In this document: in pieces, positions 17,447-26,552 of the stretch
Layout of the letters: each line of letters begins with the position of its first letter
Numbering within the stretch: the first letter of the stretch is position 1
Source of the DNA: Bin5 sp009843665
Lineage (GTDB): Bacteria; Chloroflexota; Anaerolineae; Caldilineales; Caldilineaceae
Length of the DNA: 64,000 nt
Direction: 5' to 3'
NCBI GenBank assembly: GCA_965220285.1
Contig: OZ244818.1
Location: 4,402,001 to 4,466,000 of the forward strand
Position numbers and translations under genes: made by a program
The notes under the pieces: generated by a model
Database searches by the model: none
What the model saw: the letters and a program-made list of their open reading frames with translations, nothing else
What the model was told of the DNA's origin: nothing

Positions 17447-17505
17447 ATTTCCGCTATTTCCGCCATATTCCCGCCACATTCCCGCCAAAACACGTCCCGC
17501 CATTT
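17447..17505. repeat. Irregular run of TCCGCC/TCCCGCC units
   Basis: About six copies of TCCGCC or TCCCGCC, separated by A/T-rich spacers of 3-8 nt. Low-complexity or a cluster of binding sites. Confidence 0.45.
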
Positions 17506-17943
17506 CACCGGACGTACAACTCTTGCACATCTCTCGTTTGACCTCGTACGCGCCCACGCCCGCCAGCGAGTCCCTCATCACAGCCCATCGAACAATTCTC
17601 ATGTACTGTAGTTAAGACGTCACGCAAACACTCGTAAACGCCCATAAACTCTCGTCCAACGCAAAGACGAGAAAGCCAGTGACCCACAATCAAGACAAAC
17701 GGTCCACGATGAATGAAATGCGCGCATCAGAACACAAGGCTTTCACGCGCAGCATAACTTGACCATGTTGCGCCGAATAGCTCTCGACCTCCTACGCAGA
17801 CAGAAAAGCGCCCAAACCGGCATTTCTGCCAAACGTTACCGTGCCGGTTGGAAAACTGACTATCTCTGGAAAGTTCTATCCCAATAAGATGCGATTATCC
17901 TGCCTGAAGCACTCAATTTTTTCGTCACCGAGTCGCCATCTGA

Positions 17944-17949
17944 TATAAT
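17944..17949 (+). promoter_or_regulatory. Candidate -10 box of the sugar ABC operon
   Basis: TATAAT about 310 bp before the ATG of the binding-protein gene. No good -35 box is seen at 17 bp. Confidence 0.3.
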
Positions 17950-18256
17950 CCTCTGGACATTGCATCGCCTGGCATTTGAGCCCGTATCAGACTCTGTGCC
18001 AGAGGTGCTCCACCTGCTTGGGAATCTCTCCAATTGCCAGTCTCAATTGTGTGTCCCCTGCACACGGTGGCTGGTAAGCGCCAACGACCCGTTTCTGCGA
18101 GCCAGTGAACCTGCAGCAGAATGGTTGCTTCCCTGTGACGGTGTGTTGGTGCCGTCCTGGCAAAGAGAACATCCTTGTCTGACCGCTCAAAGCATTCCAG
18201 CCATAGCAAATAACAAGAAAGTATCGCTCAGCAATCCAACTCAGGGGGAAAATTGC

Positions 18257-19612
18257 ATGACAAGACAAACCATTAGCCGCCGAGACTTCCTGCGCACCAC
18301 CGGCCTTGTCGTCGGCTCCGCCGCTCTGGCCGCCTGCGCCGCACCCGGCGCTGCCCCAGCAGCCTCAGAAGGCGATGACTCTATGGCCGCTGAACCCCAG
18401 ACCATCTCCTGGTGGTATGCTTGGGGCAATCTTGACCCCGCTGTGGAGTCAATCTCCCAGCTCGAAAGCTTTCAGGCGCATATCGGCGAAAATACTACCT
18501 TGGACTATCGCGGCAGTACCAACAATGAGGCCGTTCTGACCGCGCTGGCAGCCGGGGATCCTCCGGATGGCGGCTCCAACATGGACTATCCCGGCCTCTG
18601 GTCCCGCGGCGTTTGTCTACCGGTCAACGATATGGTGGACTCCAGTGAGATCATCGACCCGAACGAAGTGGTCGACGCCGTCTGGCAGGGAGGATTCTAC
18701 GGTGCCGATCTCATCGGCGTACCTTCCATCGAGTCGTTCCTCTGGTATGGGTTGAACTACAATGCCCAGCACGTTGAAGAGGCCGGCCTCGACCCCGACA
18801 ACCCACCGTTGACATGGGAAGGCGTCATGGAATGGCACAAGGAGCTCTCACAGTTTGACGACGGCGGTAACGTCCTCCGCATCGGTCTTGACCCCATTGA
18901 CGCCATGGCCGGTGAACCCGACTTCATCGCTACCTCTTATGGTCACACCTGGTGGAATGACGAAGAACAGACCTTCCACCTTGACCACGAGTTGATGGCC
19001 CAAGGCATCGAAACGCAGGCCGAATTCTTCCGCTTCATTGGCCCCGACAACTTCGCCGGCCTCCGCTCCGTCGAGGGGCAGGGCACATGGGGGGCAGCCT
19101 TCAACGCCGAAGTCCAATCTATGATTATTGAAGGATATTGGCACGCGGGCGAGACCACGATTCAGAAGCCGGAGGTGGCTGTCCACAATCGGGCCACCTG
19201 GGCGCCCGTACCCGCCTTCCGCGAGGGCGCAAAGATCATGGCTACCGGTCCCCATATGGTACAGATCTACCGCGACGGCAAAAACCCGAATGGTATTTTC
19301 AAAGTTGCCGAATTCCTCCACACCGAAGAGCCGCTCAATATCATTTTCCATGAAGTCGGCTGGATTATGGGCATCCAGTCATGGTTGCCCACGATCGATG
19401 TAGACACCTTCCCCGGACTGCGTTTCTACATTGACAACATCGAGGAAGTGACCGACTGGATCGTAGGGCGTCGTTCACCGATCCACTGGTTCGTTAATAC
19501 GCAACTTTGGGATCTTCGCGAGCAAGTCTACCGTGACTTGATTACCCCCCAAGAGGCGGTGGCAGAGTTGCAGAAACGCGCCGAAGACGAGTGGGAAGCC
19601 CAAGGTCTCTAA
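18257..19612 (+). CDS. Extracellular solute-binding lipoprotein of a sugar ABC transporter
   Basis: A 451-residue family 1 (MalE/UgpB-like) binding protein. The N-terminus has a Tat motif, SRRDFLRTTG (Arg8-Arg9), and a lipobox LAAC with Cys27 as the lipidated residue, so it is exported folded and anchored in the membrane. The mature part starts ISWWYAWGN, and Trp/Tyr-rich blocks typical of sugar-binding pockets follow. ATG 18257 is preceded by a purine-rich CAGGGGGAA. The frame is open from 17960, but only this start gives the signal peptide. It is the first gene of an operon with two permeases; the ligand is probably an oligosaccharide or glycerol-phosphate-like molecule. Confidence 0.92.
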   Translation: MTRQTISRRDFLRTTGLVVGSAALAACAAPGAAPAASEGDDSMAAEPQTISWWYAWGNLDPAVESISQLESFQAHIGENTTLDYRGSTNNEAVLTALAAGDPPDGGSNMDYPGLWSRGVCLPVNDMVDSSEIIDPNEVVDAVWQGGFYGADLIGVPSIESFLWYGLNYNAQHVEEAGLDPDNPPLTWEGVMEWHKELSQFDDGGNVLRIGLDPIDAMAGEPDFIATSYGHTWWNDEEQTFHLDHELMAQGIETQAEFFRFIGPDNFAGLRSVEGQGTWGAAFNAEVQSMIIEGYWHAGETTIQKPEVAVHNRATWAPVPAFREGAKIMATGPHMVQIYRDGKNPNGIFKVAEFLHTEEPLNIIFHEVGWIMGIQSWLPTIDVDTFPGLRFYIDNIEEVTDWIVGRRSPIHWFVNTQLWDLREQVYRDLITPQEAVAELQKRAEDEWEAQGL

Positions 19613-19682
19613 CTCTCACGGCTTGGCGGCCAGGCCCAACAGGTCTGGCCGCTGAACGTTTAGAAAAGAGAAGGATTCCCGT

Positions 19683-20600
19683 ATGGCAGCCAGCACAGAA
19701 AAGGTCAGTCGTTACACGCCGCAGGAGTGGCGCAACCTGCGTCTGGGACTGCTGTTCGTCTCACCTTGGGCCCTGGGCTTTCTTCTCTTTACGATCTATC
19801 CTCTTTTGTCTTCGCTGTACTACAGCCTCACCCGCTACGATCTGTTGCGGCCGCCTGTCTTTCTTGGGGCAAAAAACTACTTGACCCTCTTCTTCGACGA
19901 TCCACATTTCTGGAACGTCATGTACAACACGCTCTTCTATGTTGGGCTCAGCGTTCCCTTCGGCGTCGGTGCGGCTTTTCTGATTGCAAACATGTTGAAC
20001 TCCGAAATCGTTGCCCGCTCCTTCTTCCGCAGCGTGATCTACGTCCCTTCCATTGTTCCTGCAGTGGCATCGGCGATGGTGTGGCAGTTCCTGATGAATG
20101 TCCAATATGGCGCCATCAACGGCGTACTTCGCTATTTCGGCCTACCCATCATCCCTTTTCTCTCAAACCCGGGCTGGGCCAAGCCCTCACTGATCCTTGT
20201 CGCGATTTGGGCACAGGGGGCTGCCGTTGTCATTTTCCTTGCAGCACTCCAGGATGTCCCCCGCTCCCTCTACGAGGCCGCGACGGTCGACGGTGCCAAT
20301 CTGTGGCACAGGTTTCTCAATGTCACAATTCCATTGACCTCCCCCATCATCCTTTTCAATCTGATTATGGGGCTGATTGTCGCATTCCAGGAGTTTACTG
20401 TCCCTTGGCTTCTTACCGAGGGCGGCCCCATGAACTCGACAGAGTTCTATCTGATCCATCTCTATCGTAATGCCTTTGAATACCTGAGAATGGGTAAGGC
20501 GTCCGCCTTGGCCTGGATCCTGTTCCTGATTATTGTAGCTTTCTCACTCATCATCTTTAAGTCATCGGCCCGCTGGGTCTACTACGGCGGTGAGAAATGA
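19683..20600 (+). CDS. Sugar ABC transporter permease, MalF/UgpA-type
   Basis: A 305-residue protein with six predicted membrane segments and the cytoplasmic EAA loop YEAATVDGANLWHRF (about residues 199-213) that docks with the ATPase. The final WWVYYGGE-like end is common for this permease class. AAGGA precedes the ATG by a suitable distance. It overlaps the next permease by 4 bp (ATGA), showing translational coupling. Confidence 0.94.
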   Translation: MAASTEKVSRYTPQEWRNLRLGLLFVSPWALGFLLFTIYPLLSSLYYSLTRYDLLRPPVFLGAKNYLTLFFDDPHFWNVMYNTLFYVGLSVPFGVGAAFLIANMLNSEIVARSFFRSVIYVPSIVPAVASAMVWQFLMNVQYGAINGVLRYFGLPIIPFLSNPGWAKPSLILVAIWAQGAAVVIFLAALQDVPRSLYEAATVDGANLWHRFLNVTIPLTSPIILFNLIMGLIVAFQEFTVPWLLTEGGPMNSTEFYLIHLYRNAFEYLRMGKASALAWILFLIIVAFSLIIFKSSARWVYYGGEK

Positions 20601-21511
20601 CCACTATCGCATCGGAGAGCACAACGAGGCCTGTTCCGCGCCATTACCGTGACACAGGCAATCGCTGGCAGACGATCCTGCTTGAAGTCATTAAGTACGC
20701 GGTGCTGGTCCCTCTTACACTCAGCTTCGCCTTCCCTCTTTACTGGATGATCAGCTCGGCGCTGAAAGTAGACTCGCAAGTTTACACGATGCCGCCGATC
20801 CTGTTGCCCTTTCCTATCCATCCGGAAAACTTCATTAACGGCTGGCAAATCCTTCCCTTTACACAGTACGCCGTTAATTCGGTTGTCTTCTATACCGTAC
20901 CTGCCGTCGCGTTTACCCTGCTCTCCTCCACAATCGTTGCCTATGGCTTCTCTCGCATTCGCTGGCCGGGGCGGGATACCATCTTCTGGCTCGTGGTAAT
21001 GACCATGATGCTGCCCTGGGCCGTGACCATGGTCCCCCTCTTTATCACATTTAAGTGGCTGGGCTGGCTCGACACCTACCGCCCTCTGGTTGTACCCGCC
21101 CTGTTCAGCCATCCATACATCGTATTCCTGCTGCGTCAGTTCTTCTTGACCCTTCCCGAGGAACTCTCCGACGCCGCCCGCATCGATGGCGCCAGCGAAT
21201 TTGGCATTCTCTTCCGCATCATCCTCCCACTCACCAAACCGGCCCTCGCCGTCGTCGCCCTCTTCCGATTCCTTTGGGCCTGGAACGACTATTTGGGTCC
21301 GCTGATCTACCTGCGTGACGAAAATCGCTACCCCTTGGCTCTGGGAATCGAACAACTGTCGCGACGTGCCAACGACGTCGGAAATTTCAGCAACGGCATC
21401 CCCTACCTGATGGCCGTGAGTACCCTTGTCGCCCTACCAATCATCGTAACTTTCTTCTTCGCCCAGCGTACCTTTATCGAAGGAATCTCGCTGACGGGAA
21501 TGAAGGGCTAG
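20597..21511 (+). CDS. Sugar ABC transporter permease, MalG/UgpE-type
   Basis: The second membrane subunit, 304 residues, with six membrane segments, the EAA-type loop LSDAARIDGASEFGILF and the final FFFAQRTFIEGISLTGMKG, a hallmark ending of MalG-type permeases. It overlaps the preceding permease by four bases. No ATPase gene is nearby, so a shared MsmK/UgpC-like ATPase from elsewhere is expected, as is common for this importer class. Confidence 0.95.
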   Translation: MTTIASESTTRPVPRHYRDTGNRWQTILLEVIKYAVLVPLTLSFAFPLYWMISSALKVDSQVYTMPPILLPFPIHPENFINGWQILPFTQYAVNSVVFYTVPAVAFTLLSSTIVAYGFSRIRWPGRDTIFWLVVMTMMLPWAVTMVPLFITFKWLGWLDTYRPLVVPALFSHPYIVFLLRQFFLTLPEELSDAARIDGASEFGILFRIILPLTKPALAVVALFRFLWAWNDYLGPLIYLRDENRYPLALGIEQLSRRANDVGNFSNGIPYLMAVSTLVALPIIVTFFFAQRTFIEGISLTGMKG

Positions 21512-21530
21512 GAAGCAAAAGCGGCCAAAC

Positions 21531-23264
21531 ATGCGCACTATCTTTCCTGCCCTTCTTGTCGCAGCACTTCTCCTCTGCGCCTGTTCACCCGGTTTCGGCT
21601 TTGACAACCCGCAAGGCTCGACTTCCTACAGTGCGCTTTCAGACTCACTCAGCATCACAGTAAACCCATTGAATCTCCGCACAGCCTCCGGCGCGCAAGC
21701 TCGCCCTTGCACCGGCAGCTTCGCAGAACATGAACTCCCCCACGTCACCGGTACCGCCTTCGAGCGTGTCACCTACTTCACCAGCAACGGCGCCGGCCTC
21801 GCCGTCGGCGACCTCGACAACGATGGCGACGAAGACTTCGTCCTCGCCAACCTGCTCGGCCCCAATCAGATCTTCTGGAACGAAGGCAACTGGAACTTCC
21901 GCCCCCAACTTCTGCTCGAAGGCAGCCTGCGCGGGCTCGCGCTCGTTGACGTAGATGGCGACGGCTGGCTAGACATCACCGCCACCAGCCGCACAGGCAA
22001 TCTACTCTACTGGAGAAATCTCGGGAGCGATCCCGGTCCCACCACCTTCGCCAGCGAGCAAGAGCCTGCCCGTCTACTGGGCGTAAGCGGGTTTGCCTAC
22101 TCCCTCCAATGGGGTGACCTTGACAGAGATGGCGACCTCGATCTTGTTACCGCCTCCTACGACGCCTCGCTGGAGAAGCAAATAGGGCGTCGCGCACTGG
22201 ACGCAACCGATCAAAACGGCGTCTTCATCTACGAACACGCAAACGGACGATTCCTGCCAACACGCCTTGCATCCCGTGCCCAGGGGCTCGCGCTGCAACT
22301 ACAGGATCTGAACGGAGACCGCCGCCTTGACATCCTCGTGGGCAACGATTTCGATGTACACGACGCCGTCTTCCTTGGCCAGCGCGACGGCAGCTGGCCC
22401 GCAGCCGACCCGTTCGCCACCACAACCTTTAGCACCATGAGCTTCGACAGCGGCGACATCGACAACGACGGCCGGCTGGAACTGTTCGCCGCAGACATGC
22501 ACCCGTACTCTAAAGAACCCGAAATCATGCGCCAGTGGCTGCCCGTTATGGAGACCATGCCTCCCCCCAGCCCCGAAGACGCCCCACAGGTGATGGCCAA
22601 CGTCCTCCAGCAACGGCAGGGCGATGCCTGGTCCGACCAGGCCGAGACCTGGCAGATCCCCTTCAGCGGCTGGAGCTGGTCCGCCCAATTTGGCGATATC
22701 GATCAGGACGGTCTGCTCGATCTGTATGTCGTCAACGGTATGACCGCAATGGAGATCTTCCGTCACCTGCCGGGGGATGAGCTCGTCGAGGAAAATCAGG
22801 CCTATCGCAACGACGGCGGCAATCGCTTCACACCCGCCCCCGAATGGAAGCTCAACAGCACTGCCGGCGGCCGCAGTATGAGCATGGCCGACTTCGACGG
22901 CGATGGCGATCTCGATGTGCTGATCAACAACCTGCGTTCCCCATCCCAACTGTTCGAGAACCAGCTCTGCAGCGGCCAGTCCCTGCTCGTCGATCTGCGC
23001 CATCCCGGCAGCGGCAACACACGCGCGCTGGGTGCCGAGCTTCTCCTGCATACCTCGACCGGCATCTATCGCCGCAGCGTGCACGCCGCCGCCGGTTACC
23101 TGTCCGGCCGCAGCGCCCGCCAGCACTTCGGCCTACCTGAGGGAAGCGGAATTCACGCCTTGGAAATCCGCTGGCCGGACCGCGTCCTCTCGCTGATAGA
23201 TGGTCGAGCCCTACAGCCGGGCAGTTTACTGACAATCACCCGTCGCGCAGCGCAAACGGAATAG
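21531..23264 (+). CDS. FG-GAP/VCBS beta-propeller lipoprotein with ASPIC/UnbV (CRTAC1) domain
   Basis: A 577-residue secreted protein. The N-terminus is a lipoprotein signal ending near LLCAC (Cys18). Several calcium-binding FG-GAP repeats follow: GDLDNDGDEDFV, DVDGDGWLDI, GDLDRDGDLDLV, DLNGDRRLDI, GDIDNDGRLEL, GDIDQDGLLDL and DFDGDGDLDV. The last 110 residues are an ASPIC/UnbV domain with AAGYLSGRSARQHFGL. This is the CRTAC1-like architecture; function in bacteria is poorly defined, with surface adhesion or carbohydrate binding proposed. It starts 19 bp after the MalG-type permease and is probably in the same operon, which hints at a role in capturing the imported solute. Confidence 0.9.
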   Translation: MRTIFPALLVAALLLCACSPGFGFDNPQGSTSYSALSDSLSITVNPLNLRTASGAQARPCTGSFAEHELPHVTGTAFERVTYFTSNGAGLAVGDLDNDGDEDFVLANLLGPNQIFWNEGNWNFRPQLLLEGSLRGLALVDVDGDGWLDITATSRTGNLLYWRNLGSDPGPTTFASEQEPARLLGVSGFAYSLQWGDLDRDGDLDLVTASYDASLEKQIGRRALDATDQNGVFIYEHANGRFLPTRLASRAQGLALQLQDLNGDRRLDILVGNDFDVHDAVFLGQRDGSWPAADPFATTTFSTMSFDSGDIDNDGRLELFAADMHPYSKEPEIMRQWLPVMETMPPPSPEDAPQVMANVLQQRQGDAWSDQAETWQIPFSGWSWSAQFGDIDQDGLLDLYVVNGMTAMEIFRHLPGDELVEENQAYRNDGGNRFTPAPEWKLNSTAGGRSMSMADFDGDGDLDVLINNLRSPSQLFENQLCSGQSLLVDLRHPGSGNTRALGAELLLHTSTGIYRRSVHAAAGYLSGRSARQHFGLPEGSGIHALEIRWPDRVLSLIDGRALQPGSLLTITRRAAQTE

Positions 23265-23337
23265 CCCCGCCCAGCCGAGGCCTCTTATCCCTGAGCAGCC
23301 TGGACCATCCCCTCTCTCAAGTACTGAGGTACCGTCC

Positions 23338-24777
23338 TTGGACACGACTTCAAACGAGCACAAATGGCGGATTCTGGCCGCGCTGGCCGGCGTCATCTTT
23401 ATGGCTTCGCTTATTTTCAATTCCGTAGCCGTCGTTCTGCCCGATATCGTGCGCGAATTCAGAGTCAACTTTGCCACCGGTCAGTGGGTGCTCCTGTCCT
23501 ACACCCTCGTCCAAGTCTCGGTTATGCCCATAGTCGGTCGTTTGGGGGATATGCTCGGCAAGCGACCTGTCTTCCTCGCTGGCACTATCGCCTTTATGGT
23601 CACCTCGATCCTCCCCGGTCTCGCGCCAACAATCGAACTGCTGATTCTCTTTCGCGTGCTGCAGGCAGTCGGCGCGGCATTCGCAATCGCTTTGAACTAT
23701 GGCATCGTGATCGAGACCTTCCCCCCTGCTGAGCGGGGCAAAGCGTTGGGCGTATTCGGTGCCATCTTCGCGGCTGGCAGTATCCTCGGGCCCATGATGG
23801 GGGGCTTCATCTTTGGCGCTCTGTCGTGGCGCTGGATCTTTTTCGTAGCGCAACCATTCAGCCTGATCAGCCTCATACTGGCCTGGCGCTATCTGCCTGC
23901 GTCTCGCCCAACCGGCCGGCAGAGATTCGACTGGGAAGGCTCTTTCTTGCTGTTTACAGGTCTCCTGACACTCATGCTCTGCCTGACCTTCGGCAACCGC
24001 CTTGGCTTCCGTTCTCCTACCATCCTGGCGTTGTTCGCCGTCTCAATCTACTCATTTTGGCAGTTTGTCCGCAATGAGGCGCGGGTTAAGGAACCTCTTC
24101 TCGACCTGTCACTGTTCAACAGCCCGCAATTCAATGTAAACCTGTCGATACGGATCCTCACCAACATCACGATTGGTGGTCTGTGGTTTCTTTTCCCCTT
24201 CTATCTCGTGGACATCCTGCTGATCGAGCCCTTGCTTGCCGGCCTGCTCCTCACAGCCTTCTGGATCTGTTTCGGCGTGGCCGTGCTCGTTTCCGGCGCG
24301 CTTACAGATCGGTTCGGGTTCCGCCCCGTTGCCGGTGTGGGCTTGGCCGTTCTCGCCCTCGGCAGCTACACTGTTGGCACACTCAATGCCTCAAGTTCGG
24401 CTCTGGATTTCGTTCTGCGCGTCGCACCTGTAGCCTTGGGCTTTGGGATCTCACATTCGCCTACAAACAGCGGGGTTATGGGCTCCGTGCCGCTCGAGCG
24501 GCTCGGTATTGCCAGCGGCACCAACACGATTGGACGCTTTCTGGGACGCGCCGCCGGCGTAGCCGTACTGGGTACCCTCTGGGCCCACCGCGTGCAGGTC
24601 AAAGCCGGGCCGGAATTCAATGGCGTCGTCACCGAGGCCGCACCTGCTGCCCAGATCGCGGCACTCCAGAGCGTCTCCTACGCCGCCTTAGTCCTGATCG
24701 GCGTCACCTTGGCGCTGATCGCGTGGGAAACGCTGCATTCCCGTACGGCGTCACGCCCAGTACGGGCTGCATCCTAG
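23338..24777 (+). CDS. MFS transporter, DHA2 (EmrB/QacA-type), first of three
   Basis: A 479-residue protein with about 14 hydrophobic segments. Motif A (GRLGDMLGKRPVFL) lies between segments 2 and 3, with VLQAVGAAFA and GIVIETFPPAERGKALG in the next loops, as in drug:H+ antiporters of the DHA2 family. The best start is TTG at 23338; no ATG fits the first membrane segment. It is the first and most divergent of three tandem paralogues. Substrate is unknown; efflux is the usual DHA2 role, although uptake cannot be excluded. Confidence 0.9.
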   Translation: MDTTSNEHKWRILAALAGVIFMASLIFNSVAVVLPDIVREFRVNFATGQWVLLSYTLVQVSVMPIVGRLGDMLGKRPVFLAGTIAFMVTSILPGLAPTIELLILFRVLQAVGAAFAIALNYGIVIETFPPAERGKALGVFGAIFAAGSILGPMMGGFIFGALSWRWIFFVAQPFSLISLILAWRYLPASRPTGRQRFDWEGSFLLFTGLLTLMLCLTFGNRLGFRSPTILALFAVSIYSFWQFVRNEARVKEPLLDLSLFNSPQFNVNLSIRILTNITIGGLWFLFPFYLVDILLIEPLLAGLLLTAFWICFGVAVLVSGALTDRFGFRPVAGVGLAVLALGSYTVGTLNASSSALDFVLRVAPVALGFGISHSPTNSGVMGSVPLERLGIASGTNTIGRFLGRAAGVAVLGTLWAHRVQVKAGPEFNGVVTEAAPAAQIAALQSVSYAALVLIGVTLALIAWETLHSRTASRPVRAAS

Positions 24778-24885
24778 GCCGCTCACTCAATGGCATACGA
24801 TCGCGTCTGCGCAGGCCAGCCCCCTCTGACCGGGATACAGTGCCTCCGGCGACCGATGCGTGAACCTTCGATCACTCTCTGATTC

Positions 24886-26337
24886 ATGACTAATCTTGCT
24901 GACACTCTTACCCCCAGGCAAAGGTGGCTCATCTTCGGCGCGCTCGGCACCGGTGTCTTCGTGGACTCCTTGGAAATCAGCATCGTTGCCGTCATTCTCC
25001 CCACCCTGGTGACCGAACTTCAAGTCGGCTTCACGCTTGTTCAGTGGGTCGTTCTTTCCTTTACGCTTACAAAAACAGCAATTGTCCTGAGCGTGGGACG
25101 GCTGGGAGATATGATTGGAAAGAAGCCAGTGTTTCTCGGCGGAACCGTGGCCTTTGTGGTCGGGTCCGTCCTCGCCGGGCTGGCGCCGAATATCGAGCTC
25201 CTCCTCCTCTTTCGAGTGCTCCAGGCCGTCGGCGGTGCCTTCGCAACCGCCCTCAGCATGGGCATCCTGACGGAAATCTTCCCCGCTTCCGAGCGCGGCA
25301 AAGCGCTCGGCGTATTCAGCGCCAGTGTCTCACTGGGCGGTATAGCCGGGCCCTTCTTGGGCGGTGTACTGTTGGATCTCTTGTCGTGGCGCTGGATCTT
25401 TTTCATTGGTATTCCCATAAGTTGCGTCAGCTTCTACCTCGCGTGGCGCTACATGCCGGCTTCCGCCCCCAGCGGCCGCCAGCGCTTCGACTGGACCGGC
25501 GCGGCCTCTCTGGCTGCCTGCCTGTTGACCTTCATGCTTTTTCTGACTTTCGGACAGCGCGCCGGATACCGCTCTCCTCCCATGTTGGGGCTGTTTGCCA
25601 TTTCACTCTTGACCTTCGCTCTGTTCATGCGTACGGAACGACGCGTGAACGAGCCGCTGCTCAATCTGGCCATCTTCAGGAACGCACAGTTCAGCCTTAA
25701 CCTGTCCATGCGCCTCATCAGCTTCATTGTTCTCGGAGGCGTTTACCTTCTATTACCCTTCTACCTGACAAATGTGCTTCTACTGGAGCCCGTGGTCGTG
25801 GGCCTGCTTTTGACGACGTCGTGGATCTCCTTCGGGGTCGCCTCCCCGATCGCCGGCATCCTTTCCGATCGATTCGGTTACAGGCGCATCGCCGGCGCAG
25901 GCCTGGTTCTGATGGCCTTCGGCTGCTACGCTGTGAGCACGCTCGGGGTTGACACGTCGATTCTAGGCTACGTTGTGCGCGTGTCCACCTTGGGTCTGGG
26001 CATGGGAATGTTTCAATCACCAAACAACAGTGCCGTAATGGGCTCCGTCCCTCGCGAACGTCTCGGCGTCGCCAGCGGCATCAACGTCATCGCCCGCACA
26101 CTGGGGCGTACATCCGGCATCGCAGCCTTGGGGGCTCTCTGGGCAAGCCGTGTTACCGCACATGCAGGACCGGACTACATTGGTGGTGTCACCGAAGCTG
26201 CTGCTGCCGTCCAGATCGCCGGTCTGCGCGACGTCACCTATGCCGCACTCGCAATTGTCGCAATCGCGCTGATTCTGAGCGTATGGGGAATCCTGGAGGC
26301 ACGGGCCCCGTTACAAAGAGTCCAGAGTGGACCCTGA
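24886..26337 (+). CDS. MFS transporter, DHA2 (EmrB/QacA-type), second of three
   Basis: A 483-residue paralogue of the neighbours on both sides. It has motif A GRLGDMIGKKPVFLGG, VLQAVGGAFATALSMGI, and a late SPNNSAVMGSVPRERLGVASG block shared with the third copy. About 14 membrane segments. The first loop (VDSLEISIVAVILPTLV) contains the acidic residue found in motif D1 of DHA2 pumps. It is followed by a 215-bp gap in which I see nothing recognisable. Confidence 0.92.
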   Translation: MTNLADTLTPRQRWLIFGALGTGVFVDSLEISIVAVILPTLVTELQVGFTLVQWVVLSFTLTKTAIVLSVGRLGDMIGKKPVFLGGTVAFVVGSVLAGLAPNIELLLLFRVLQAVGGAFATALSMGILTEIFPASERGKALGVFSASVSLGGIAGPFLGGVLLDLLSWRWIFFIGIPISCVSFYLAWRYMPASAPSGRQRFDWTGAASLAACLLTFMLFLTFGQRAGYRSPPMLGLFAISLLTFALFMRTERRVNEPLLNLAIFRNAQFSLNLSMRLISFIVLGGVYLLLPFYLTNVLLLEPVVVGLLLTTSWISFGVASPIAGILSDRFGYRRIAGAGLVLMAFGCYAVSTLGVDTSILGYVVRVSTLGLGMGMFQSPNNSAVMGSVPRERLGVASGINVIARTLGRTSGIAALGALWASRVTAHAGPDYIGGVTEAAAAVQIAGLRDVTYAALAIVAIALILSVWGILEARAPLQRVQSGP

Positions 26338-26552
26338 CCCGGCCGTGCGCCGTCAAATCTTCGGTCCTCCTGACGGGTTCAGAGTCCACGTCTGCGAACC
26401 CCGCCCGCCGAGCTGTTTCGCGTCGTTAGTGGCCGACCAAAGTCCGCTGGCGAACATAAGAACCAGGCCATTGCCTTCCGGCTGATGCTCCTGGCAGCGG
26501 CCTTGGGTCCGCTCTGCTCATCCTACCGAAAAGGTGTGGTCTCCCGCACGCG

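Larger units (their letters stand above)
16500..18256. other. Large non-coding gap of about 1.76 kb
   Basis: No protein gene could be supported on either strand; ORFs here are short, of biased composition and without domains. It contains repeat family B (16773-16800), an isolated TATAAT at 17002-17007, a 20-nt tandem pair (17205-17244), a run of TCCCGCC-like units (about 17447-17505) and a candidate promoter for the sugar ABC operon near 17944. A non-coding RNA cannot be excluded. Confidence 0.5.

Noticed and set aside
17205..17505. Possible CRISPR array
   Set aside because: Units are only 7-20 nt, spacing is irregular, spacers are not unique 30-mers and no cas gene is nearby.
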